From the NCBI GenBank assembly GCA_018398765.1, contig JAHBMJ010000245.1, positions 62,001 through 126,000 on the forward strand: a stretch of DNA of 64,000 nucleotides, written 5' to 3'. This DNA comes from Chromera velia (taxonomy: Eukaryota; Sar; Chromeraceae). A program made the position numbers and the translations under genes. The first letter of the stretch is position 1. The number at the start of each line of letters is the position of its first letter. A model generated the notes under the pieces. That model ran no database searches and had not been told where the DNA came from. It saw nothing but the letters and a program-made list of their open reading frames with translations. Positions 22,481-34,341 of this stretch are shown here, piece after piece.

Positions 22481-25400
22481 GAGAGAGGCTTTGGCTTGTA
22501 TCCCATGAGCGTTTTACGTGGGAACGGCAAACCCGCAAGCCAACAAGAAAGTACAAAACCCTCGAGAAAACGTTGACCCGTGCCATGAGTATGCTTCAGA
22601 CTATGCAGCCAACCGCCTTTCACCAGGAATCATTTCAGGAGACTGACCCATCGCCTTGTCGATCTGGTTGAACCGGACAGCTGCTGCTTCGTTTGCCTGT
22701 TGTTGTGAGACTTCTTGTCTGACGTCCGCCGCTCTGCTCCTGTACTCCGCTTGCTGCTGGACTGTTAGGACCTCTGCCGCTCTTTTCCTCTCTGCCTTCA
22801 GCACCTGCATCCTCAACTTGAGCTCCTCCTTGTCTTTCTCTGCACTGAGTCTGAGGATCAACTCGTCCTGTTTGGTCTGGTAGGAATCCTGGAGCTCCAG
22901 CTGTGGAGAGAAGAACAGGAGGGGAATGGAGATTGACGCAAGAATGCATTCCGTCTGTGTTGAAAACGTCAATCACGACCAATGCATTCGAGTTTTAGTC
23001 TTTCTTGTTGCAGATTACAGAACTTTCGTCAGTTGGGTTCTCTACTATTACCAGAAAGAGCTTGAATTGCCACTCTGCCTAATTAAAATTGTGTGTGAAC
23101 ACACATCGAGTTTTTCTCTTACCCCTGTCGACCAGACAACTTCAGTCCGACGATGGAAAGAGAGACAGACATCTTTTTGATGGCTTGCCCTTGGCACATG
23201 AATTCTCTTGTTGTCCAGTCAATTCTCTTCTCTGTTTGCCTCGCTGCCTGTCTCTGTTTTTCAGTTAAGAAATGCCAAACGAAAGAAGAGAGAGCCTCCT
23301 GCCTTACCATTGCCTTTGCGTGTTCGTCTGCAACCTTCTGCATCATCTCCCTCAGTCTGGAGGCCCTCTCCCTGTTTTGCTTCTTCGAGAGGTTCGCGTT
23401 CTCTTGCTGGTGGTGTTGCTCCATTCGAAGCTGCAGAGGAGAACGGAAGGGAAGGGAGGGGACGGGCAAGCTGGGACGGACGCAAGTGTTTGAAGAAACA
23501 GAGAGAACAAGTAAGCAATCCCGAGGGAAATAGGATCATGAAATGGGGATGCAGAGAGGGGACGAAAACAATCAGGGGAATCAACAACGACTGTGAAGGC
23601 AGAAAAGAAAGGAGGAATCATGTGCACACAAAAAGGACCAACGAGCAGATAAAGAGAAGATCCAAAACACAAACAAAAACAGACAAAGATGAACAGATCT
23701 CTGGCTAAAAGAGAAGAATGCAGCCAGCCGACACTTACCCTTGCTTTTTGTGCCCTGTCATCCGGACTGAGAGTCTCGTCGTCTTTCTTCTCTGCCTGCT
23801 GGAGGGCCATTTGTTCGGAAAGCTCATGCATTTCGTCTACCACATCCTTCATTTCCTCTTCTTGTTGCTTCTCCATGGCCTCCCTCTTGGCTCTCAACCT
23901 TTCTTGTCGTTCCTTTTTCTTTCTCTCAATCTCTTGCCGGGCTCTCTTTCTCTCCTCCTGCATTTGGGCGTCCTCTTCATCTACTCGTTGCTGCACTTCT
24001 GCAAGTTCGGCCATCAGACGTTTTCTCTCCGCATCAACCGAATCGTCACCGTCCCCTCCATCCTCCATGTTTTGCAGTCTCTCCTTCAATTCCGTCATCT
24101 CCCTTCTCGCCGCCTCCTTGGCCTCCCTCTCTTGGGCAATTTGCTTGGCGAGGTCCTGTTTGATCTCGTCCTGCATCTTTCGCATCTCCTCCTCCATCTC
24201 CTTCTGCAACTGCTCCCTCTCAGCCTTCTGGCGTTTTCGCAACGAAGCCATCTGCACACAGAGTATTTCAGGCGAAAGCAGAATTAATAAAGGACTTTGT
24301 GCGTTTCATTTTGCCACTCTTCCTCATCCTTCTTGCTGAGGGTCTAGGCCTTATCTGTTGCATCCAGCCTGACATGTAGAGAAAGAGAATCGAAGGGACG
24401 AAATCAAAATCGACAATTCCAATCAGGCAGCCTGATGTCATGCTGCGGAAAACGAAGAAAAGGAAAGACCAGACCTGGCTCACTCAGAGATAGAAGAATG
24501 TGCAGCCATTCTTGTCAAGAAAGATAGCATAAATTACCGCAGACAAAATGAAGTGTCAATCCTTAAAGGACCACATATGCAAACGCTGAGGGGTACAAGA
24601 AGAGTCTCGTGCGACTTCCTTTTGGAGCAACTAGCATCACTACTCACTCACTCACGGACCCACTTCACTGGCTAACTGACTGACCTCCTTTGCCTGACGC
24701 TCCTGGATCCTCTTGTCGTTCACGGAGGCGAGAACCTTCTTGATCTTCAATTTTGCGTTGATCGTGTCCTCAGTCTCCGCGAATTTCGCTTTTGTTCGAG
24801 ACTCCTGCTCGGCCTCTACCTCGGCACGTGCGGCGTCAAGTTCTTCCCGGGCAGCCGATTTCTCTTGGGCGTGCTGCTGCTTCTGCAACTGCTCCCTCTC
24901 CTTCTGGGCTGCTGCAACGCGCGCACGACGAGCCTTCAATTTTTCTTGGAGGGCTGCGTCTTGTTGTTTCTTTTCTTCGTCTAATTTCGACCTTGCTTCG
25001 TCCCACCCTTCCTGCCAATCAACCAACATGGCGCGCCGCTCTTGAGCTAAAGTTTCAGGATCGACCACCTCCCCCTTCTTCATGGCTCTCTCTCGCGCCG
25101 CCGCCACCTTCTCTTCCAACGCTCGGGTTTCCTCGGCAAGCGCCGCCTCGGCCTGCATGAGCTGCTTTTGTCGCTGCTCTTCTTCGACGCGCCTGGCGTC
25201 TTCTGCAACCTGCAGGGCGGCGTCTGCTTTTTCCTTCTCCAACTGCTTCTGTTCCTCTTCCTGCTTTCGTCGCAGTTCTATCATTTTTAATTCTGCCTCC
25301 GCCTTCTCCTCCATCCGCCTCTTTCTCGCTTCCAATCTCTCCTGCATTCTCTGTTTCAATGCATCCTGCTGCTCCCTCTCCTCTGCTTCAAGGACATCCT

Positions 25401-28400
25401 CCATGGCCTTGATTCTGTCCTCGGCTTGCTTGAGGATTTCGGCCCTCTCGTCGGGATCGTCAACGAATCGGATTCTCTCCTGAGCCTTTGCCCTTTCAGC
25501 ATCTGCGTACTCAAGTCTGGTCTCCATTTGCATCTGCTTTCTTTCCTCATCCTCAAGCAAGGCCTCTCTCATCGCGTCCTCCTCCGCAGCAGCCTGCTCT
25601 ATCGCTGCCTTGGCTGCAAGCTCTTCGCGTGTGGCAGTGTCCAATTCTTCTCGGAGGCCGTTCTCTCTCTGCTGAATATCAGCCAGGAGCTCCTCCCTCT
25701 CCTTTCTCTGTTTTGCTCTCAGCTTCTCTGCAGCAGCGGCAGCCTCATAGTCGATCTGTTTCAGTCTTTCGTGCAACATTTGCTCATGCTGCTTCAAAAT
25801 TCCCTCCTTCTCTTGCGCGTCTTTTTTCTCTAAGTCGTTGAGCATCTGCTGTCTCTGTGTATCTGTGAGGTCTCTTCGCGCCATAATCTCTGCTCTCTCG
25901 ATTTCTGTCCGCTTCTCTGCCTCTCTCAAATCCAAGTCCTGGGCTGCTTGGGATTCTCTCTGAACCTCCGCCCTCTTCTCCCTGTCCGCCCTTTCTTTTT
26001 GAATCCATTCCATCTTGTGGCGGCTGCTCTGCTCTGCCTTCTCTTTTTGGCACTCTGCCTGTAAATCCAACAGATGCTGTTCCTTCTCTTGACGCGCTGC
26101 CATCGCCATCTTTCGTCTGGCTGCTCTTTCTTCGAGCCGGGCTTTGTGAGCTGCCCTCTGCTCGTCTGCCTCCCTCTCGAAATTGTCATCCGCCTCTCTC
26201 TGCAGTCTCTGGAACTCTTCCAAAATTCTTTTGTGTTCCTCGGGGTCGTCTGCTGCTGCTTCGAGTCTCTTCTGCATCTGTTCTTGCAGGTGCGCGTCTC
26301 TCGATTCTTTCATTTGCTTCAAAGCAGCCTCCATCTCCTCTGCCTCATTCTTTCCGACGAGATCAGCATTCTCACCCAGTAGTGCTTCCTCGTTTCCGTG
26401 TCGTTTTTCGAGCTCTGCTTTGTTGGCATCCGAGACCTCATTGATCGCTTGGGCAGTGAGAAGACCTGCGTTCTGCAGCTGCTTCTCTGCATCTTTGTTG
26501 GCTTTTGCTGCTCTTCGCTTTGCTCTCTCTGCCAATTTTGCCCTCACCGCGTCCTGCTGAGCTTGGAACTCCTCATCTAGTCCGTCCTCCATCTCTTTGT
26601 TCGCTTTCGCAAACTCCTGAAGGATTCTCTCGCGCTCAGCAGGAGAGGTCGCGTTTGCCAAGGCTTCGTCTCGCTTCTGGCGGAGACGGGCTCGCTCAGC
26701 AGCAATCTTCGCGTCTTGTCTGCACGTCGAGCAGCGAACAAAAACGAGTTGGGAGTGCAAAACCTGGGTATGGAAAAAAGACAGTCAAACGCATCTGTCA
26801 TACAAGGGAGATGGAGATTCAGGATGGCCATTTTATTCGACACGCCATGCCATTCAGTGGTGACAATTAAAGACCGCCGTTCCTCGAGTGCGAGGTACTG
26901 TGTGGGGCATGTGTACCTCATAAAAATGCTGCCTGGCTATGCGGTAGAATGCTTCAATGGCTAATTGACTGACTGACTGACTGACTCTGCATTGAGCTCC
27001 AAGAGTGCCTGACGGTCTTCCTTGATGGCGTTTTGGTAATCTTCGTCGGCTTTTTCTTTGAGTTTCTTCTCAATGGCAGCCTCCGATTCCTTGGCATCTT
27101 TTAACTTCTCCTCTGCTCCCTGCTTCTTCTCATTCGTTTCCTGCATCGCTGCCTCCTTCTGCCTCATTCTCTCCCGAATGTCCTGGAGAAGCGCGTCCTC
27201 GTCTGCGTATCGGAGTTTCTTCAACTCCTCCTCAGCCTCTGCCAGACGGTTCTCCAGATTCTTTCGCTTATCCGGATCCTCCTCCGTCTCCAATTGAGCC
27301 TTTATGTCCGCGATCTCTTCCTTCAATTCTTTCACCCTCTTCTTATCCTCGTCGGAGGCTTTGGAGAGCTCTTGCTGCAGAAGGAGAGCCTGCTGGTCGA
27401 GGTCGAATTCGGCCATGTCACCCTCGTCTGCACCCTTCAGCTTCCCTTGGTCGTCGAACTGCACGTAAGAATGAGAAGAAGTTTCTCAACACATCGATGG
27501 TTTTTGTGTTCAAACTGCTCTCCTGGTGTGTACCTCTCATTTCAAGCAAAAAGGGTACAGTCAGAGAAGAGCAGAGCGCGGAGATTATCTGCCAGAAGAA
27601 AAAGTGGAGGGAGTCAGCAACAGACTACAACCGTGCCTGTGACTCGGCAGAGATAAAAGGACGACACTGACTTCCGACTGACTGACGTCATCACCATCCC
27701 CGTCAGGCTGTCCATCCTGTGGGTCCCTCTCGGACTCCCAATCTTCCTGGGCCTCTATGTCCTTGATCTCGGGTCCCAGAAGGGCAGCCTTGTCGGCAGG
27801 GACAACCTCGCATCTCTTTTCGAGCTCTGCAATTCTGTCTTTCAACTTTGTCTGCTTTCGGTCTTCGTCGTCGGTTCCGAGGATTTCCTTTTTCCGAAGA
27901 GAAGCTTCGAGACGCCCTGTGAGGACCCCCGTCCACTCTCTTGTGTCGTTGAGGAGCTTCTCCGTCTCCTCGTTCGTTTTGTTCAGAGTGTCCCCGGCGA
28001 TCATGTCGAAGTACCTGCAAAGAGAGAAAAGTAAGGGGAGAGAATGGAGTCTTCTTGCAGAAGGGAAGGTATTTGCAAAGAGATCTTCACTGTCTCCCGA
28101 GTGCTCAGATATCGGAGGAGAAGCAATCTGACACTGCAACGGTCGTCGCTTTCGCTTTGTCTCTTCATACGAACTTTCCGACCACTGGTTATGCAGGGCT
28201 CATCTTCGTTTGGGCCGCTTTGTCTGTTGCTTCCACGCCCGTGACCCACTCCACCTCCTTTGTCTTCGAACTTCTGCATGGCACTCCCAGACCGACCGAC
28301 GGACCGATGGTGATCCATCAATTTCTCCAAAGTCGCCTGGAGGACCCGAGGGTCATAGAGATCGAGGGAGTAATTCTGCAGAGAGGACGCGACCTCCTGG

Positions 28401-31400
28401 GCAGACACCTCGGCAAGGAGCGCCTCCTCTTGTCCTGGCATGGGGCCGAAACCCCAAAAGTCGTCCGGCTTCCTCTCTGTGGGCTCCTCCCCTTTCTCGT
28501 CGTACTTCTTCACCGTTTGCTCGCCCTGCAAAATTCAGTATCCAGATTAGATTGAATGTCGGGGAGAAGCAGAGAAAGAAAGACGGGGAAAGCTGGACAC
28601 GTGACGAATCCCCACACGTCCCTTCTCATTTCCTTGCTCTCTCTGTTCTGCCTGTCTCCAGACATATTCCGCCAGCACCCTCTCAGGCTGCGTACCTGGA
28701 CAGAGTCATACACGGAGAAGTCGAAGCGGTTGGCCTTGTCTCTGTACGTGGTCTGGATGTCCTTCTTGTTTATCTTCCATTCCTGCTTCTGGACCCTGCA
28801 AGCAGGCAATAACAGCAACTCATTGCAGGGTGGGCATCCTGACCGGCACACACCATTTGTTTCTTTCTGGAGTTTAGGATAATGAGGGGACTCTCACCCG
28901 ACACCTCACTCAACTAGAAGAGAGAAGCCAGACGGCCGCAGAGAAAAACAAACATCTAGTTGAGCCACTTGACGCGGTTTTGCTGTCTGTAGGGCAGCCT
29001 GAAAGTATCTTGTGCGGGCCTGCGCGTTTCCAGCATTCCGGCCGCTCCACATGCAGGTAGATCTACAGACGGAAAAAGAGGAGGGCAGCCCATCCAAGAG
29101 AGGCGGATGTTGACGTTCTCAAAGTGACAGATGGACAGCCACAGATTCAAAATGCTTTCTGCTCACTCAGAACAGGTGCACAGACTCGTAGAAAGACAAT
29201 TAAAGAAACAGCACCGGACAGCCTATCTGAGGCAGACAGTTAGACGGACGAACGAACCTGTTCATGTACCAAAGGATCACAGCCGACACGACGATGACAG
29301 CCACGATGACCAGCGCAAGGACCAGCCAGTTGGGTTCGAGGAGTGTATCCGTTCTCTTCTCGACTCCAATTGATCGCAGAGTGTTGGCAGTCATCGACCT
29401 TGTTGTCTGGGCTTTCGTCGGGCAAGTGGTTCCTGTGGCGACCACCGAGACAATCTGAAGTGAACCGTCGATCGGGTCTCCGTTCCTCCCCTGGGATGAG
29501 GTACCGAAAACCAAAGTTCCTTCAGTATTCAACGCCGTTGCAAAAACGCTGGGACAATTGCCGGCTTCCACATCCTCGACTAGCGTTCTGAAGGCAGTGT
29601 AGTCGAAATCAGACGCGGTGTTTAGCAGCGAATCCTTCACATACACAGGATACCCATCGCAGGAGCAAGTCCACGTCATGACACTGCCCTGGGCGAGACA
29701 GGAGACCGAGTTGGAGATCGACGCTTCGTCTGTGGATACCGTCTGGAGACGTCGTTTGGCCTCTTCGTGTGCCTCGTGAAGCCGGGTGTATTCGGGGTCT
29801 TCCTGTAGGACTCTTGCGAGGTGGCGTCGGTGCTCTGTGGCGTCGTCTGTGATCACGAGACCTTCCAGCTCCAATCGTCTACGCCGTCTCTGAGCTGCTG
29901 TATCCAGAGCATCTCTTAGGGCAGAGGAGGCTCCGAACTGACCTGTGAGCTCTCCTGTCGGATCGACTGCGGCAAAACTCAACTGCAAAGGGAGAGAGAG
30001 ACACAAGGAATACAAAGGGTGGGTTAGGTTAGTGTCGTCTACCTGTACACAGCTACGAGGAAAGGCCTCGAATTTCACACTGTGAGGTGAAACTGGTAGC
30101 ACATTTCATATGTGAAGAAAAACAGTCACGATTTTCTTCTTTTGTCGGCGGCTTTGCATTACAACCCAAAAGCCGCAAGAAGATGCACTGATCTTGCCCA
30201 ACGTCCAAGTCAGTGAGCATATTGATGGATTTATTATTAAATTTTCGTCTTCAGATGGGGAAAAGCCATAAAGGCCACGCTCTGCATAACCCTATCAATA
30301 TGCTGACTGACTGACTGACCTCGCACCATCCATCGTTGATTCCCACGTCCTCTATGGTCCCGTCTGCGTTGGAGGCCTTCGTGCTTGTGCACCCTGTGTA
30401 CCCTACCAGGAATCCCTCTGCCTGCAGCTCTGCCAGCGTGTAGGTGGCAATGACCACTGAGGAAGCGTTGACGACCTCCACCTTCATGTCCGCTGTAGAC
30501 TCGCCCGGATGGATCTGCACAGACAGAAAAAGACCAGAGCATTCACAGAGACAGAGACAGTAGTAGAAAACATTGAAGAAAAAAAAAAGATAGATCGAAC
30601 GAACGAAGAAAACGAACAGACGAACAGAGACTCGCAAGCACCCAGCCAGATACCACAAAACAACTCACAGTTATTCACCCATTTCTACAAAAAAAGAGAA
30701 AGAGTTAAAGACAGACAGAGAGCCTCAGAGCTGGTTTGGCTGACCCTCATAGTAAACTGGCTGAGCTTGCAGTCGATGTCGCACACCGTCTCTGGAACCT
30801 GCACGTTGTCGCACTGGCAGACACCCAGAGTGGACGAGAGAGTCCCTGCCGACCCGTCGCACGCATTACTGCAGTCGGTCCTCTCCGTGCAATTGCCGTC
30901 CTGGGTCCTCACTTGATCTGTGCCACATCTGTCCAGCACAATGGGCTGAGCGGGAAGTTCGCTATCCCCCGTCTGTGCCACGAAGTTCTCGTCCACGAAT
31001 TCGTACCCTGGGAGCGGGACACAGGTCTTGTCACCTTTCTGGAATGTTCTGTAGTCCCCTGTGCAGGTGCATGTAGTGGAGTTGGGGGCTGCAAAAGACG
31101 TCGTGCCGCACTCTGCACAGCTCGTTGCGGCATCTCTGTCGCTGTATGTGTCACTCGGACATATTTCGCAGTCTGCCGAGCTCGCGAGATTGGTCTTTGT
31201 GGCTTCTGCGAACGATCCCGCTGGGCATGCCACTGGTCTGTACGCACCCGCCTCACAGTAGTGAGCAGTGGGACACGCGTAGCCCCCATCTCCGGTTGAG
31301 GTTGGAGTCCCTGTGATGGCCCCCTTCTCACAAATGTAGCCAGCGTCACAAGTGAGACATTCGGGTGTGCCTGCCACAGGAGAGTAGGTCCCGTTCTCAC

Positions 31401-32985
31401 AGGTCTCACAGACATGAGAAGACTCATAAGGACGGATGTTGTAAGGAGATGACTGAGAAATGACCGATCGGAAGGAACCCGGAATTGTCTGCTGGCCTGC
31501 AGAACAACCCTGTGGCGTTCCCGTACCCCCTGGACAGTATTTGTTCTCCCCACAGACTGTGGGTGTCCAGGTTTGAGACTCACACGTGTACCCCTGGGGG
31601 CATGCGAGGGAGTTATCTGATGACTGGGTGTAGCATATGGTTCCGTCCGCACAGGCAGTGGCCGTCTCGCTTCCTGAGGGGCAATAGTTTCCGGGCGGAC
31701 AGATGGTCCAGGTGCCGATGTTGCATGTGTTGTTGAACCCGCAGAAATATCCTGCAGGAGAGAAAAACGTCCAAAGAGAAACAGATGGTGAACGTCACAA
31801 GCTTTACATCATTCCATAATCCTTGACGACAGCAAGTGGTCAGAGGCATAACTCCTTCTTCCTTCCTTCTTTCACGGCTTGTTTCGTTCTCCCTCTGGAT
31901 TGTTGGACCATTAATGACATTGACTAGAGACCTGAGAACTTTTTGAGACATACGCGCACATCCGTCGGGGGAGTTTTGTGTTGCGTCAGTCTCCATATTC
32001 TTGAGTGCCTTTTTTGTTGCCTTTCTGGAAGACTGGCAGAGAAAAAATTGAAATACGACCTTTTCATTCTCAGCAGTGTCTTACTCTCCTACCTGCAGGA
32101 CAGGCCGTGCAATCAGAAGCCGCTGCTGCGCCCATATCACTCCTGTACGTTCCTGTGGGGCAACACACGTAGGAGGTGTTCCCACTGGCAAGGGTTCGGT
32201 CGTAGGGGCAGTAGTACCCTGGGGGGCACCTGAAGACGCTCCTGTCTGAAATCGCTGGGTGGGTTGTTGTGTTGTAAGTGATACCGATCAGGTCGCACAG
32301 GTAGCCCTGCATGCATGCATGAAAGCATGAACATCGGTTTATTTGATTCGTGGAAGCGAGGTCGCACAAAGAGAGAAAGTCTGCTTTCCGACTGTTGTAC
32401 CACTTGTCTCAAAGAGGCTGAAAAGAGCAGATAGACTAAGCGAGCGACTTGGCCAAAGCCTGGAGTTGACTCGACCTACCGACAAAGAGAGAGCGAGAAA
32501 CACAAAAACAGAGACCCGCACTGCTCACTGACCGGTCCACAGTCAAGACAGGCCGTCGAAGCAGAGCTTCCTGTGTTCGGGTTGTAAGTCCCTGCAGGGC
32601 AGGGAGTGGGTTCCTGTGATAGCGCAGGGCAGTAGTTGCCTGCAGGACACAACTCGGCCACGAGGGAGTTGGACCTGCAGTAGTACCCTGCTGGGCAGTC
32701 TGTGCAGTCGGAGGCCTGGGTTCTGCAGTCCTGGTTGTTCACCTTTCCGGGGTCGCATTGTGTCGGCGTGGTGGTCCCCGCAGTGCAGTAGTGTCCCTTT
32801 GGACAGCACCCTCTGCAGGTAGGTGGACATACACACAGGGAATGAAGTGATCGAGTTGAAGAAGTGAAGAATCGAAAGAATCAAATGATCGCTTCGATCT
32901 GTCATACTGGTCTTCTTTTTTTCTTTCTTTCTTTGTTTCTTTCTTTCTTTCCTTCTTTCCTTCTTTCCTTCTTTCCTTCCTTCCT

Positions 32986-33017
<32 letters not shown>

Positions 33018-33173
33018 TTTTGTTTTCTTTCTTTCTTTCTTTCTTTTCTTTCTTTTCTTTCTTTTCTTTCTTTTGTTTGTTTGTTTCTTTCTTTCTTTCT
33101 TTCTTGCTTTCTTGCTTTCTTGCTTTCTTGCTTTCTTGCTTTCTTTCTTTCTTTCTGTCTGTCTGTCTGTCTG

Positions 33174-33205
<32 letters not shown>

Positions 33206-33277
33206 TTTTTCTTTCTTTCTTTCTTTCTTTCTTTCCTTCTTTCTTTCCTTCTTTCTTTCCTTCTTTCTTTCTGTCTT

Positions 33278-33310
<33 letters not shown>

Positions 33311-33498
33311 GTTTCTTTCTTTCCTTCTTTCTTTCTTTCTTTCTTTCCTTCCTTCTTTCCTTCTTTTTTTCCTTCTTTCTTTCCTTTCTTCCTTTCTGTC
33401 TGTCTGTCTGTCTGTCTTTCTCTCTTTCTTTCTTTCTGTCTTTCTTTCTTTCCTTCTTTCTTTCCTTCTTTCTTTCTTTCTTTCTTTCTTTGTTTCTT

Positions 33499-33531
<33 letters not shown>

Positions 33532-33859
33532 GTTTCTTTCTTTCTTTCTTTCCTTCTTTCTTTCTTTCTTTCTTTCTTTCCTTCCTTCTTTCCTTCTTTT
33601 TTTCCTTCTTTCTTTCCTTTCTTCCTTTCTGTCTGTCTGTCTGTCTGTCTGTCTTTCTCTCTTTCTTTCTTTCTTTCTTTCTGTCTTTCTTTCTTTCCTT
33701 CTTTCTTTCCTTCTTTCTTTCTTTCTTTCTTTCTTTGTTTCTTTCTGTCTGTCTGTCTGTCTGTCTGTGTTTCTTTCTTTCTTTCTTTCCTTCTTTCTTT
33801 CTTTCTTTCTTTCTTTCTGTCTGTCTGTCTGTCTGTCTGTCTTTCTTTCTTTCTTTCTT

Positions 33860-33890
<31 letters not shown>

Positions 33891-34058
33891 TTCTTTCTTT
33901 CTTTCTTTCCTTCTTTCTTTCCTTCTTTCTTTCTTTCTTTCTGTCTGTCTGTCTGTCTGTCTGTGTTTCTTTCTTTCTTTCTTTCCTTCTTTCTTTCTTT
34001 CTTTTTTTTTTTCTTTCTGTCTGTCTGTCTGTCTTTCTTTCTTTCTTTCTTTTTTTTT

Positions 34059-34094
<36 letters not shown>

Positions 34095-34198
34095 TCCTTC
34101 TTTCTTTCCTTCTTTCTTTCCTTCTTTCTTTCCTTCTTTCTTTCTTTCTGTCTTTCTTTCTTTCTTTCTTTTTTTCTTTCTTTCTTTCTTTCTTTCTT

Positions 34199-34229
<31 letters not shown>

Positions 34230-34310
34230 TTCTCTCTTTCTTTCTTTCTTTCTTTCTTTCCTTCTTTCTTTCTTTCTTTCTTTCTTTCTGTCTGTCTGTC
34301 TGTCTGTCTG

Positions 34311-34341
<31 letters not shown>

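Larger units (their letters stand above)
20852..28795 (-). other. Giant protein, cytoplasmic coiled-coil tail (residues about 4026-5733)
   Basis: Exons 18-27 encode mostly Glu/Lys/Arg/Gln/Ala with heptad-like spacing and very few prolines. The largest, exon 22 (26719-24685), is about 680 residues of uninterrupted helix-forming sequence such as EKQLQNAGLLTAQAINEVSD and QRQQMLNDLEKKDAQEKEG. The pattern resembles trichohyalin or centrosomal coiled-coil proteins in composition, not by proven homology. A repeated motif of the form 'ADDPEEHKRILEEFQ', 'TSPAERERILQEFAK', 'VDDPDERAEILKQAE' suggests an internal repeat of helical units. Confidence 0.85.

Noticed and set aside
24652-24684. Reading the coiled-coil exon 22 as an independent gene ending at 24652
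   Set aside because: A GTCAGT donor at 24684 joins in phase to exon 23. The extra codons before the stop are intronic.
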